Shown here: one piece after another, positions 1 to 9,743 of the stretch | Layout: every line of letters starts with the position of its first letter | Position numbering within the stretch: the first letter of the stretch is position 1 | Origin: an uncultured Planctomycetaceae bacterium | GTDB taxonomy: Bacteria; Planctomycetota; Planctomycetia; Pirellulales; Pirellulaceae | Reading direction: 5' to 3' | Assembly: GCA_903863885.1 (NCBI GenBank) | Contig: CAIPEB010000727.1 | Span: forward strand, 1 to 40,632 | Length of the DNA stretch: 40,632 bases | Notes under the pieces: model-generated | The model's database searches: none | The model's input: the letters and a program-made list of their open reading frames with translations, nothing else | Told to the model about the DNA's origin: nothing | Position numbers and translations under genes: made by a program

Positions 1-147
1 GTGGACCTCCCCAAAATCCGCATGACTCGCTGGCGCAGCTCTCAGAGTCCCCAAGCGAACTCGTCCATGCCCAACGCGTGGCCCAGGGAACTCGGACTCT
101 TTGAGCTAACCGACATCGAAACCTGGGTTTTGCCCCAAGCTATTTGA
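1..147 (+). CDS. Group II intron reverse transcriptase/maturase, C-terminal end (partial)
   Basis: The first frame is open from base 1 to a TGA at 145-147, giving 48 residues of a protein that begins left of the window. The end has the pattern W-R-S-S-x-S-P, then S-M-P-N-A-W, then G-L-F-E-L-T-D, which resembles the extreme C-termini of many bacterial group II intron-encoded proteins. The main support is position: the stop lies 15 bases before a recognisable intron domain V, as expected for a reading frame placed in domain IV. The reverse transcriptase and maturase (X) domains would lie outside the window, so activity and intactness cannot be judged. The protein assignment alone would be weak; together with the RNA domains it is good. 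Confidence 0.65.
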   Translation: MDLPKIRMTRWRSSQSPQANSSMPNAWPRELGLFELTDIETWVLPQAI

Positions 148-162
148 GATTACTTGAAACAT

Positions 163-241
163 GAGCCGTATACGGACCCGTACGTACGGTTCTGTGAGAG
201 GGCTGGGCCTTGGCTGATCTCCAAGGTCCACCCTACTCGAT
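163..241 (+). mobile_element. Group II intron 3' end (domains V and VI)
   Basis: Domain V is at 163-192. GAGCCGTAT (163-171) pairs with GTACGGTTC (184-192), leaving a two-base AC bulge at 182-183 and a short upper stem, ACG/CGT, closed by GACC. The AGC of the catalytic triad is at 164-166. The upper stem is about two pairs shorter than in the usual 34-base domain V, and the loop is not a GNRA tetraloop. Domain VI follows: bases near 200-213 pair with 221-233 around a short loop. The characteristic end CTACTCGAT carries a likely branch-point A at 235, seven bases before the probable 3' splice site at about 241/242. The rest of the intron lies left of the window. Confidence 0.8.
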
Positions 242-275
242 CACCCGGTCTGTACGCTGCCCGATTTGAAGTTCG

Positions 276-296
276 CGAACCCGTATCTCGGGTTCG
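276..296. other. Perfect 8-bp hairpin downstream of the SMP-30 gene
   Basis: CGAACCCG (276-283) and CGGGTTCG (289-296) form a perfect 8-bp stem with a five-base loop. It lies about 20 bases beyond the stop of the leftward SMP-30 gene and about 35 bases into the 3' exon of the group II intron. There is no T-run on the minus-strand side, so it is not a canonical intrinsic terminator. It could still slow polymerase or protect the 3' end of the leftward mRNA. Confidence 0.4.
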
Positions 297-317
297 ACCG
301 GAGTCCGCCTGTTTGGA

Positions 318-1235
318 CTACTGGCTGCCGACACCGTGGGTCCGCATCGAGATGCCGTAAACCCCCTTGCTCGCGGTGATGAAGAGCAGATGCCGGTCGG
401 CACCGCCGAAACAGACGTTGGCGGTCCATCGCTCGGGGACCGCGATGTGTTCGACTTGCTGTCCCTTGGAATTGAAGACGGTCACTCCGTCTCCGGTCAG
501 ATAAACGTTGCCTTCGTTGTCAATCGTCATGCCGTCCGATCCCATTTCGCACAACAGCCGCTTATTGGCGAGTGATCCATCTTCCCGGATATCGTAGGCC
601 CAGGTCTTCTTCGCCCGGATGTCGGCTACGTAGACGATCTTGCCGTCCGGCGTGCCGATGATGCCATTGGGTTGTTCGAGGTCGTCCGTGACACGCCGCA
701 GGCCCTTGCGGTCGGGCGGGAGGTAGTAGACGCATTGTTTGTCCTGTTCCATTTCACCGCGATGCCAGTAGGGCCGCTTGTAGAACGGATCGGTGAAGTA
801 GGTACCTCCGCCAGGTCGGATCCAGACGTCGTTGGGACCGTTGAGCAGTTTGCCCTGGTTGTCCCGCACGACGGTCTCGTGTGTTTTGTCCGGATGAACG
901 ACCCAGAGTTCATTCCGCTCATCGGCGCACGCCCAGAGGTCGCCGGCCGCATCGAAACAGAGTCCGTTCGAGCGACCGCTCGGCTTCAGGAAGTCGGACA
1001 AATGGCCATCCGTGCTCCAGCGGACGATGCGGTCGTTCGGTTGATCGGTGAAGTAGACGTTGCCTTGCGCATCGCAAGCCGGACCTTCGGTGAACTCGAA
1101 ACCGCCCGCGATCTTGTCCAGCCTGGCTCCCGGCGCAACAGGACTCGGCGCAGCAGAACCGGCGTCGGCGGCCCAGGACGTCGAAGTGCCGACGGCCAGC
1201 AGTGCGAATACCCGAAACATGGTGGTTACGCGCAT
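318..1235 (-). CDS. SMP-30/gluconolactonase-family exported protein
   Basis: A 305-residue protein with a signal peptide (residues 1-22, hydrophobic FRVFALLAVG core, Ala-rich cleavage region). The rest matches the SMP-30/gluconolactonase/LRE family, a six-bladed propeller whose members hydrolyse sugar or aryl lactones using a divalent metal. Family signatures visible are FTEGPACDAQGNVYFTDQ, SNGLCFDAAGDLWACA, LNGPNDVWI, GGTYFTDP, EQPNGI and SDGMTIDNEGNVYLT; these include the Glu, Asn and Asp positions that bind the metal. The start at 1235 is supported by GAGGAA on the minus strand (1242-1247), six bases upstream; a Met five codons later is less well placed. The natural substrate is not readable from sequence. 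It is divergent from the hybrid kinase gene, so any promoters lie in 1236-1490. Confidence 0.9.
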   Translation of the reverse strand: MRVTTMFRVFALLAVGTSTSWAADAGSAAPSPVAPGARLDKIAGGFEFTEGPACDAQGNVYFTDQPNDRIVRWSTDGHLSDFLKPSGRSNGLCFDAAGDLWACADERNELWVVHPDKTHETVVRDNQGKLLNGPNDVWIRPGGGTYFTDPFYKRPYWHRGEMEQDKQCVYYLPPDRKGLRRVTDDLEQPNGIIGTPDGKIVYVADIRAKKTWAYDIREDGSLANKRLLCEMGSDGMTIDNEGNVYLTGDGVTVFNSKGQQVEHIAVPERWTANVCFGGADRHLLFITASKGVYGISMRTHGVGSQ

Positions 1236-1490
1236 ACGTGGTTCCTCGATTGGGTTTCCCGATCCGACAGCGATCCGATCCGCGCATTCTATCCCGCCGT
1301 TCGCTCCATCGACACATTGGCCTTGTATCGCAGAGCCGGACCTCTGCGGCGATCTGGGATTGTTCAGACATTACCACAGTTTTTCGTCGTTTTTGCCCTC
1401 CGGCCTGTCGTCCGGCGGCAATCGTCCAAGTATAAAAGAGAGTCGTAGGCTGCTTTCGGTTGAAAATCCCGAACTATTGCATAACCGTCC

Positions 1491-3545
<2,055 letters not shown>

Positions 3546-3665
3546 GCCGCCGCCCGAACGCAAACGGGCAATCCCCTTCTCCTTGCTCTGGCTCAATTCA
3601 ACGGCTTATATTGCAGCCTGCCATCCCCGCTGGTACAGCATCCCGCCCGAGACTCCAGGTATCCC

Positions 3666-4964
3666 ATGGAAAAATACCCCCGCATCTTTCGAGTCCGTCA
3701 GTCGCTGGAACGCCCGCAGGTAGCCGACGTGGCGGGGGAAGTTGAGCAGCAGCTGGCGAAGGTCGACCTGCGGCAGCGCATCCGGCCCGGACAAAGCGTG
3801 GCGATCACGGTGGGAAGCCGCGGCATCGCCAACATCGCCCGGATCGCCAGAGCCATCGTCGATCACCTCCAGCGGCTGGGCGCCCATCCGTTCATTGTGC
3901 CGGCGATGGGAAGCCACGGCGGGGGAACGGCCGAGGGCCAGGAGAAGATCCTCCGCGACTACGGTGTTACGGAGGCGTACTGCGGCTGCCCGATCCGCTC
4001 CTCGATGGAGACCGTTATCGTCTGCCGGGCGGCCGAAGGCTTTCCGGTGCACTTCGACCGCCATGCGTTCGGTGCCGACCACGTGGTTGTCTGCGGCCGA
4101 GTCAAACCGCACACGGCCTTTGTCGGCGACGTAGAAAGCGGCCTGATGAAGATGATGCTGATCGGCCTGGGCAAGCACAACGGCGCCATGGTCTATCATC
4201 GCGCCATCAAGGACTACAGCTTCGGCCAGATCGTGCGCAGCGTCGCGCGTGAAGTACTGACGCGGTGCCGCATCGCGGTCGGAGTGGGCATCGTCGAAAA
4301 CGGCTACGACGAGACGGCCAGAATCGAAGCTGTGTTACCGGACGAATTCGAAGTGCGCGAAGTTGAACTGCTGCGGCTGGCGCGCCAGTGGATGCCCCGC
4401 CTGCCGTTTCGCACCGCGCACATGCTGTTGATCGACGAGATCGGCAAGGACATAAGCGGGACGGGACTGGATACCAACGTCGTTGGACGAAAGTACCTTG
4501 ACCACTATTCGCGGGAGGACGAGTACCCGAAGGTCCGGTACATCTCGGTCCGCGGACTGACCGAAAAGACCCACGGCAACGCCACGGGGCTTGGCATGGC
4601 GGAGTTCTGCCTGACGCGGGTCATCGAGGCCATGGATGTTTCGATGACGCGAATCAACAGCCTGACAGGCGGTCACCCGACGGCGGCGATGATCCCGTTG
4701 CACTACGCGACGGACCGCGACGTGCTCGACGCCGCGCTCCCGCTGATCGGACTTGCCGATCCTCCCGACGCCCGGCTTCTCTGGATTCGCAATACGCTGG
4801 ATATATCGGAAGTCGAATGCTCGGCGGCCTACTGGAGCGAGGCCAGGGAGCGACCGGATCTCGAGATCCTGACGGACCCGCGCCCGATGCCGCTTGATGA
4901 CGCCGGGTTTCTTCCGGCAATCACGTCGCTTGGCACGGTGCCTCCGGCCGGGAGACACGCCTGA
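3666..4964 (+). CDS. LarA-like (DUF2088) nickel-dependent racemase family protein
   Basis: A 432-residue cytoplasmic protein resembling the lactate racemase LarA superfamily (LarA N-terminal domain, PF09861, followed by a C-terminal lobe). Visible signatures are G-S-H-G-G-G-T at 82-88, R-V-K-P-H-T-A-F at 145-152, and a Lys/His-rich stretch, G-L-M-K-M-M-L-I-G-L-G-K-H-N-G-A, at 159-174 with H178 just after. In LarA, conserved His and Lys residues of this region hold the nickel-pincer cofactor. The superfamily has many paralogues acting on other 2-hydroxy acids, so lactate should not be assumed. No larB, larC or larE cofactor genes are in the window. It lies 120 bp after the hybrid kinase on the same strand and may be co-transcribed with it. 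Confidence 0.75.
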   Translation: MEKYPRIFRVRQSLERPQVADVAGEVEQQLAKVDLRQRIRPGQSVAITVGSRGIANIARIARAIVDHLQRLGAHPFIVPAMGSHGGGTAEGQEKILRDYGVTEAYCGCPIRSSMETVIVCRAAEGFPVHFDRHAFGADHVVVCGRVKPHTAFVGDVESGLMKMMLIGLGKHNGAMVYHRAIKDYSFGQIVRSVAREVLTRCRIAVGVGIVENGYDETARIEAVLPDEFEVREVELLRLARQWMPRLPFRTAHMLLIDEIGKDISGTGLDTNVVGRKYLDHYSREDEYPKVRYISVRGLTEKTHGNATGLGMAEFCLTRVIEAMDVSMTRINSLTGGHPTAAMIPLHYATDRDVLDAALPLIGLADPPDARLLWIRNTLDISEVECSAAYWSEARERPDLEILTDPRPMPLDDAGFLPAITSLGTVPPAGRHA

Positions 4965-5021
4965 TCCGGCGGATTCGAATTGTGTCGGGATTCGAATCGC
5001 GAATCGGACTCGACATCGTCG

Positions 5022-8000
5022 TCAGTCGTCGCGCGAGGCGCGGTCGAAGATCCGATCGAACCGCACGCGGTTTTCCCGGGTTAATTCGCGGCATTCCCGC
5101 CACAGGCTTTCGCCGCTCGAGTGACCGAGCAGGAAAGCCAGCTTATTCAATTCGCCGCTGTCCTCAGGCAGATCGTGGCGTGCGGTTGTGTTCATCAGCC
5201 GCAGCCCCGATTCGATGCTGCGCAGAAAGCGGTACGAGCGGCTCAGGTAATCGCCGTCGCCGCCCTCGAGACAGCCGGCGGACTGCAGTTCGCGGATCGC
5301 ATCGAGAGTCCCGGGCGTGAGCACTTTCGGAAACCGGTTCGCCCATTTCAGCTGCAGCATCTGAACGGTGAACTCGATATCCACCGTCCCGCCCGGCCCG
5401 CGTTTCAGATTGTACGGGGAAGCGGTTTCCTGCAGTCGCATGCGCATGTGCCGGATCGCATCGGCGCTCTCGCCGCTCCAGGGACGAACGGTGATGCATC
5501 TGTGCACCACCTGCATCGCCCGCTGGCGCGCTTCGGGCGTCCCGAAGATCGGGCGCGCCTTGCAGAGCGCCTGCCGCTCCCAGAGTTGACCGCGTCCTTC
5601 CGAAAAGTAGCGGCCAAGCTCATCCAGCGACACGGCCAGCAGACCGCTCTTTCCCGTGGGGCGAAGCCTCGAATCCAGCTCGTAAAGCCGCCCGAACGGC
5701 CCCATGTGCGTGACCACCTTGATGATCCGCTGACCGAGCTGGCTGAAGAAATGCTGGTTGGTCGTCGTTTCAAGCTGACGCGAGGCACGCGGGGAACGCG
5801 TTGTTCCATCGGCCTCGTAGACGAAGATCAGATCCAGATCGCTGTGGTAGTTCGGCTCGCGCCCGCCCAGTTTGCCCATCGCCAGGATCAGGGGAGAACA
5901 GGGCTGTTCGGCTTCGTCGCCCGAAACCGCGGACGGGACACCGTAGCGTGCGACCAGCCGCTGGAATTCCCGTCGCGTGATTTCGTTCAGACAGACTTCG
6001 GCGATGTCGGACAGGGTGCGGTGCGTCGTGTAGATGTTCTCCTTGCCGAGAATATCCCGGACGCCGACCCGCAGGTGATAGGAGTTCTTGAAGCTGTGCA
6101 GAATCGGATCGATGTCCTCGGCGCCGCGGCACAGTTCGTTCAGCGTGGACTCGAGCGACTGCAAGGTGGGCAGCTTGTCGAGCACCAGCGAGTCCATCAG
6201 TTCGTCAATCATGCCGGGATTGCTGATCAGGATCTGCGAAAGGTACGGCGTGGATGCGCAAAGGTGCACGTACAGTTGCAGCGAGGGAGGATTGAAGCTG
6301 AACAGTTCCCAGAGCACGCCCTTGCCGCCGAGCGAATCGCTGACCTTGCTGAGATTGACCAGGGTCGCATCGGGATCGGGTGTCCTGGAAATCGCGGCCA
6401 GCAGCCGCGGCGCGATGGATGCGAGAAAATGCCGGCACCGGTGCGTTGACAGAAACGAGCTTCGCTCCTGGGACAGCGCCGTGAGGTTGTCGTAGGCTGC
6501 CCGAACGTCGCGGAAGCCGTGGCGGGTGAGCGTTTCCCGCAGGGTTTCCTCGGGCGGATCGGGATCGAGCACGAGATCCGTTTCGGGCTCGGTCTGCTGC
6601 TCCTTGCCGAACGCGTCGCTGAGAAGGTGATTCAGTATCCTGCGATTGAGTTCCGTCTTCGTCTTCAGATCGGCCCTGAATCGGGCCAGGGCCTGCCCTT
6701 GCGGCTGATCCACGTAGCCCATGCGGATCGCCAGGCGCCGCATCTCCTGGTCGCTGGTCGGCAGCGTGTGCGTCTGCATGTCGAACAGGATCTGCAGACG
6801 GTGCTCGACTCTGCGAAGAAAGACGTAGTTCTCGTCGAGCATCGACCGTTCCTCGAACGTCAGGCAGCCGACCTTTTCGAGCCGGTCGATCGCCGTGAGC
6901 GTATTTCCGGTTCGAATCTCGCGCAGTCCGCCGCCGTTGAGCAATTGCAGGAACTGGATGACGAATTCGATATCGCGGATGCCGCCATGTCCGGTCTTGA
7001 TGTTCCGCATGTCCGCGCCCTCGCGCGCGACGCGTTGTTCGATGCGGCGTTTCAGCGCCTTGATGCCGGTGATGTCGGCGCCGCTCAGGTAACGCCGGTA
7101 GACCCAGGGCTCCATCTGGTCGAGGAACTCGCGGCCGAGATCCGCACTGCCGGCCACACACCGGGCCTTCACAAAGGCCTGTCGTTCCCAGGTTCGGCCC
7201 TTCAAGTCATAGTAGCGCAGGGCTTGTTCCATCGCGATCACGGGAGTGCCCTGGTCGCCGTCTGGACGAAGCCGCAGATCGACTCGGTAAGCGACCCCCA
7301 GCTCGGTCGGCTCGGTCAGCAGTTTCACGAAGCTCGCCGCCAACCGGTCGAAAAACTCCTGGTTGCTGACGGAACGAACCCCGTCCGTTTTTCCACCGCT
7401 GTCGCTCACCAGCACCAGATCGATATCGCTGGAGTAATTCAGTTCGGTGCCGCCCAGTTTCCCGAGGGCCAGCACGGCGAGCCGGGCCGCTTGTCCGTCG
7501 GCGCGTCGCGGATTGCCCCGCGACTGCTGCATCTTCTTCCAGGCCGTGCGCAGAGCCGCTTCGCAGATTGCGTCGGCCAGGAACGAGATCTGCTCGGTGA
7601 CCGTTTCAAGCCGCTGCTTCCTCACGATGTCGCCGTACGCGATGCGCAGCGTCTCGCGCTGCTTGTAGCGGCGCAGCAGGTCCATCACGGCCCGATCGTC
7701 CGTCAGCGCATCGGCCTCGCTGCAGATTTCTTCCAGCAGCACCTCGCGGCCGACCGGCAGCCCTTCTGTCACCCGGACAAGGTCGAAGCTCTCCGGATCC
7801 CGCACGAGCAGGTCACTGAGATACTGGCTGGTGGAGAGGATCTGCAGCAGGGTCGGGAGCGCTTCGCGGTCGCGCTCGAAAAGGGTCGCAAGCGACAGCG
7901 GACTGCGGGATGCAGCCACGAATCGATCGAGGTTGTTCAGCGCCATGTCCGGGTCGCTGAGATGCGGAAGCTGATCCGCAAGCTGCCGGCAGATGTCCGC

Positions 8001-8147
8001 CAGAAGATCCAGCGTGACTCCGTTCTTCGCCAGCGAAACCAGATTGCCGTGCGCCCGCTCGCAATTCTCGATGCCCCAGGGCTTGAGCCACTCGGCCGCC
8101 TCCTTGGGTGAATCCAGATAGCGCACCAGTAATGGAATGTCGATCAT
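5022..8147 (-). CDS. glnE: Bifunctional glutamine synthetase adenylyltransferase/adenylyl-removing enzyme
   Basis: A 1041-residue GlnE, which adds AMP to and removes it from glutamine synthetase in response to nitrogen status. It has two nucleotidyltransferase units, each with the G-G-x-E-x-N-Y-x-S-D-x-D-L signature: residues about 232-244 (Asp241, Asp243) and about 761-773 (Asp770, Asp772). Each is followed by a GlnD-type helical domain; G-H-G-G-I-R-D-I-E-F near 386-395 and a matching G-P-G-G-T-V-D-I-E-F later are the paired family motifs. By homology to E. coli the N-terminal half removes AMP and the C-terminal half adds it. It is somewhat longer than E. coli GlnE. No glnA, glnB or glnD is in the window. 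It is convergent with the LarA-like gene; the 57-bp gap shows no clear terminator. Confidence 0.96.
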   Translation of the reverse strand: MIDIPLLVRYLDSPKEAAEWLKPWGIENCERAHGNLVSLAKNGVTLDLLADICRQLADQLPHLSDPDMALNNLDRFVAASRSPLSLATLFERDREALPTLLQILSTSQYLSDLLVRDPESFDLVRVTEGLPVGREVLLEEICSEADALTDDRAVMDLLRRYKQRETLRIAYGDIVRKQRLETVTEQISFLADAICEAALRTAWKKMQQSRGNPRRADGQAARLAVLALGKLGGTELNYSSDIDLVLVSDSGGKTDGVRSVSNQEFFDRLAASFVKLLTEPTELGVAYRVDLRLRPDGDQGTPVIAMEQALRYYDLKGRTWERQAFVKARCVAGSADLGREFLDQMEPWVYRRYLSGADITGIKALKRRIEQRVAREGADMRNIKTGHGGIRDIEFVIQFLQLLNGGGLREIRTGNTLTAIDRLEKVGCLTFEERSMLDENYVFLRRVEHRLQILFDMQTHTLPTSDQEMRRLAIRMGYVDQPQGQALARFRADLKTKTELNRRILNHLLSDAFGKEQQTEPETDLVLDPDPPEETLRETLTRHGFRDVRAAYDNLTALSQERSSFLSTHRCRHFLASIAPRLLAAISRTPDPDATLVNLSKVSDSLGGKGVLWELFSFNPPSLQLYVHLCASTPYLSQILISNPGMIDELMDSLVLDKLPTLQSLESTLNELCRGAEDIDPILHSFKNSYHLRVGVRDILGKENIYTTHRTLSDIAEVCLNEITRREFQRLVARYGVPSAVSGDEAEQPCSPLILAMGKLGGREPNYHSDLDLIFVYEADGTTRSPRASRQLETTTNQHFFSQLGQRIIKVVTHMGPFGRLYELDSRLRPTGKSGLLAVSLDELGRYFSEGRGQLWERQALCKARPIFGTPEARQRAMQVVHRCITVRPWSGESADAIRHMRMRLQETASPYNLKRGPGGTVDIEFTVQMLQLKWANRFPKVLTPGTLDAIRELQSAGCLEGGDGDYLSRSYRFLRSIESGLRLMNTTARHDLPEDSGELNKLAFLLGHSSGESLWRECRELTRENRVRFDRIFDRASRDD

Positions 8148-8438
8148 GTCAACCCAGCAGCTTCCTCGTACGTGATTGCCGACCTGATCCCATGATAATC
8201 ACGCGGACGCAGACCACCGATGGCCGTGGCGGACGCTGCCCCCGCCTCATGGAGCGGGCAGGCGCCCTCGCCTATGATACACGTCAATCCGCTTCGCGCC
8301 GTGAGGCGGTGCGAGTCGCCTGTCCCCTTCGTCGGAAGCAACGGTTCCCCGATGTGCCAATCCGCCTCGTCCCCCGACGGCCAAGAGTCCGCGGGCAATC
8401 GTCCGCCCGGCGAGAATCCGCCCGCCGGAGATGTGCGC
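8148..8438. other. Intergenic region between divergent glnE and moeA
   Basis: About 290 bp with no convincing gene. It must carry the promoter for the leftward glnE and the rightward moeA. A TATGAT at 8273-8278 is the best -10-like hexamer on the plus strand, but no matching -35 is visible. The rightward frame is open through most of this region, so a longer moeA start (for example 8220 or 8352) cannot be excluded. Confidence 0.35.
8427..8430 (+). promoter_or_regulatory. Shine-Dalgarno for the first moeA
   Basis: GGAG at 8427-8430 lies eight bases before the ATG at 8439. It supports that start over the earlier in-frame ATG codons, which would add a Pro/Ser-rich, non-conserved leader to MoeA. 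Confidence 0.6.
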
Positions 8439-9644
8439 ATGCGGGGGTTCACGCGGCGCACCACCGTTTCGGCCGCGATCGATTGGGTCGACCGAAACTC
8501 GCAACTCCTGACCGCCGAGATGGTCCCGCTGGGAGCCGCCGGCGGACGCGTTCTTGCCGAGAATGTGGTCAGCCGAGTCGATGTACCCGGCTTCCCGCGA
8601 GCCATGATGGATGGTTTCGCCGTCATCGCCGCGGATACCGCAGGAGCCTCGCTTTACAATCGCCTGCCGCTGGAAGTCGTCGGTCAGACGATGCCCGGCC
8701 AGTCCGCGTCGGTTGCCGTGAAAAGCGGAAAGGCGATAAGGATCATGACCGGCGCGGCCATGCCGCCGGGGGCCGACGCGGTCCTGCCCGCGGAGCAGGC
8801 TGAGGTTGACGGGTCGCGCATCCTGGTGCTCGAAGAAATCCCACCCGGAAAACACTTCGGGCGAGTCGGCGAGGACATCGCCGCCGGCACGCGGATTCTC
8901 GAGCGCGGCAGGCAGCTGCGGCCGCAGGACCTCGGCGTGCTGTCCTCGGTGGGAGCAGGCGCCGTGCCGGTCGTACGTCGCCCCGTGGTCCGTATCGTCA
9001 TTACGGGAAACGAACTGCTCCCCGCTGGAACGCCGCCTCGCGATGCAAGGATTGCCGACGCCAACGGCCCGATGCTCGATTGCCTCGTGCGGCGCGACGG
9101 CGGTTCGGTGAGAAATCCCGGAATCGTGCCGGATGACCGCGATGCGATTCTCGAAGCACTTTCGGATGATGCGGATGTCGTGGTGGTTTCGGGCGGTTCA
9201 AGCGTCGGCCAGGAGGATTTCGCACCGTCCCTCGTTGCCCGCTACGGAAACCTCGCCATCCACGGCATCGCGATGCGCCCCAGCAGTCCGACCGGCATGG
9301 GCATCATCGGGCGGAGAATGGTCTTCCTGTTGCCGGGCAACCCGGTCTCGTGCCTGTGTGCCTACGATATGTTCGCGGGCCGCGCAATTCGGATTCTCGG
9401 CGGAAGAAACCGCCAGTGGCCCTATCGCGCTGAAGTGTTGCCCCTGAGCAGAAAACTGGTGTCCGTCGTCGGTCGCTACGACTACGCCCGAGTCCGTATC
9501 GCCGATAATCAGGTTGAACCGATTGCCATCAGCGGCGCTTCGCTGTTGTCATCCACGACGCGCGCCGATGGTTTTGTGATCATTCCCGAAGACAGCGAGG
9601 GTTACGCGCCCGGCACGATGGTTCAAGTGCACCTGTACGATTGA
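8439..9644 (+). CDS. moeA: Molybdopterin molybdenumtransferase MoeA
   Basis: A 401-residue protein from the ATG at 8439, a normal MoeA length. MoeA inserts molybdate into adenylylated molybdopterin, the last step of basic molybdenum cofactor synthesis, in the cytoplasm. Visible family motifs are M-M-D-G-F-A-V near the N-terminus, M-T-G-A-A-M-P-P-G-A-D-A-V-L-P, the MoCF-fold V-V-S-G-G-S-S-V-G-Q-E-D-F, and L-L-P-G-N-P-V-S-C-L-C. The C-terminal beta-barrel domain IV ends in T-R-A-D-G-F-V-I-I-P-E. A second moeA follows after about 100 bp with short tandem repeats in between, so the two are probably co-transcribed. The stop codon lies inside the first repeat unit. Whether both paralogues handle molybdenum, or one prefers tungsten, is not visible. 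Confidence 0.92.
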   Translation: MRGFTRRTTVSAAIDWVDRNSQLLTAEMVPLGAAGGRVLAENVVSRVDVPGFPRAMMDGFAVIAADTAGASLYNRLPLEVVGQTMPGQSASVAVKSGKAIRIMTGAAMPPGADAVLPAEQAEVDGSRILVLEEIPPGKHFGRVGEDIAAGTRILERGRQLRPQDLGVLSSVGAGAVPVVRRPVVRIVITGNELLPAGTPPRDARIADANGPMLDCLVRRDGGSVRNPGIVPDDRDAILEALSDDADVVVVSGGSSVGQEDFAPSLVARYGNLAIHGIAMRPSSPTGMGIIGRRMVFLLPGNPVSCLCAYDMFAGRAIRILGGRNRQWPYRAEVLPLSRKLVSVVGRYDYARVRIADNQVEPIAISGASLLSSTTRADGFVIIPEDSEGYAPGTMVQVHLYD

Positions 9645-9687
9645 TCCCGCCCGTACGATTGACCCGGCCCGTGCGATTGATCCGGCC
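9634..9687 (+). repeat. Three tandem 18-bp repeats between the moeA genes
   Basis: Three consecutive 18-bp units occupy 9634-9651, 9652-9669 and 9670-9687. All share the core CGATTGA(T/C)CC(G/C)GCC with one to three substitutions between units, and a partial fourth unit (CGCGCGG) follows. The TGA stop of the first moeA (9642-9644) is inside unit one. Because 18 is a multiple of three, expansion keeps the frame: read through, every unit carries the same in-frame TGA. Confidence 0.85.
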
Positions 9688-9743
9688 CGCGCGGAGCCCC
9701 GTGAAATCGATGCCCGGCTCGATTCGCCAACTTGAACGCCCTG

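Noticed and set aside
280-305. A tRNA-like GGGTTCGACC loop
   Set aside because: The arm does not pair as a T-arm, and no acceptor stem, anticodon arm or D-arm can be built; the sequence is better explained by the 8-bp hairpin at 276-296.
154-360. A small rightward open frame across the intron end
   Set aside because: Its first third is intron domains V and VI, which must stay structured, and the rest is the antisense of the SMP-30 gene end.
3552-3569. Hairpin GCCCG/CGGGC after the hybrid kinase as a terminator
   Set aside because: Only five pairs and no T-run follow; it is weak evidence for termination before the LarA-like gene.
4970-5000. A tRNA-like GGATTCGAATC segment between the LarA-like gene and glnE
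   Set aside because: The 57-bp gap is too short for a tRNA, and the flanks do not form cloverleaf arms.
5121-8111. Two long rightward open frames (5121-6449 and 6519-8111) opposite glnE
   Set aside because: They mirror a strongly conserved gene with intact paired motifs; open antisense frames are common in GC-rich DNA, and the predicted proteins show no recognisable family features.
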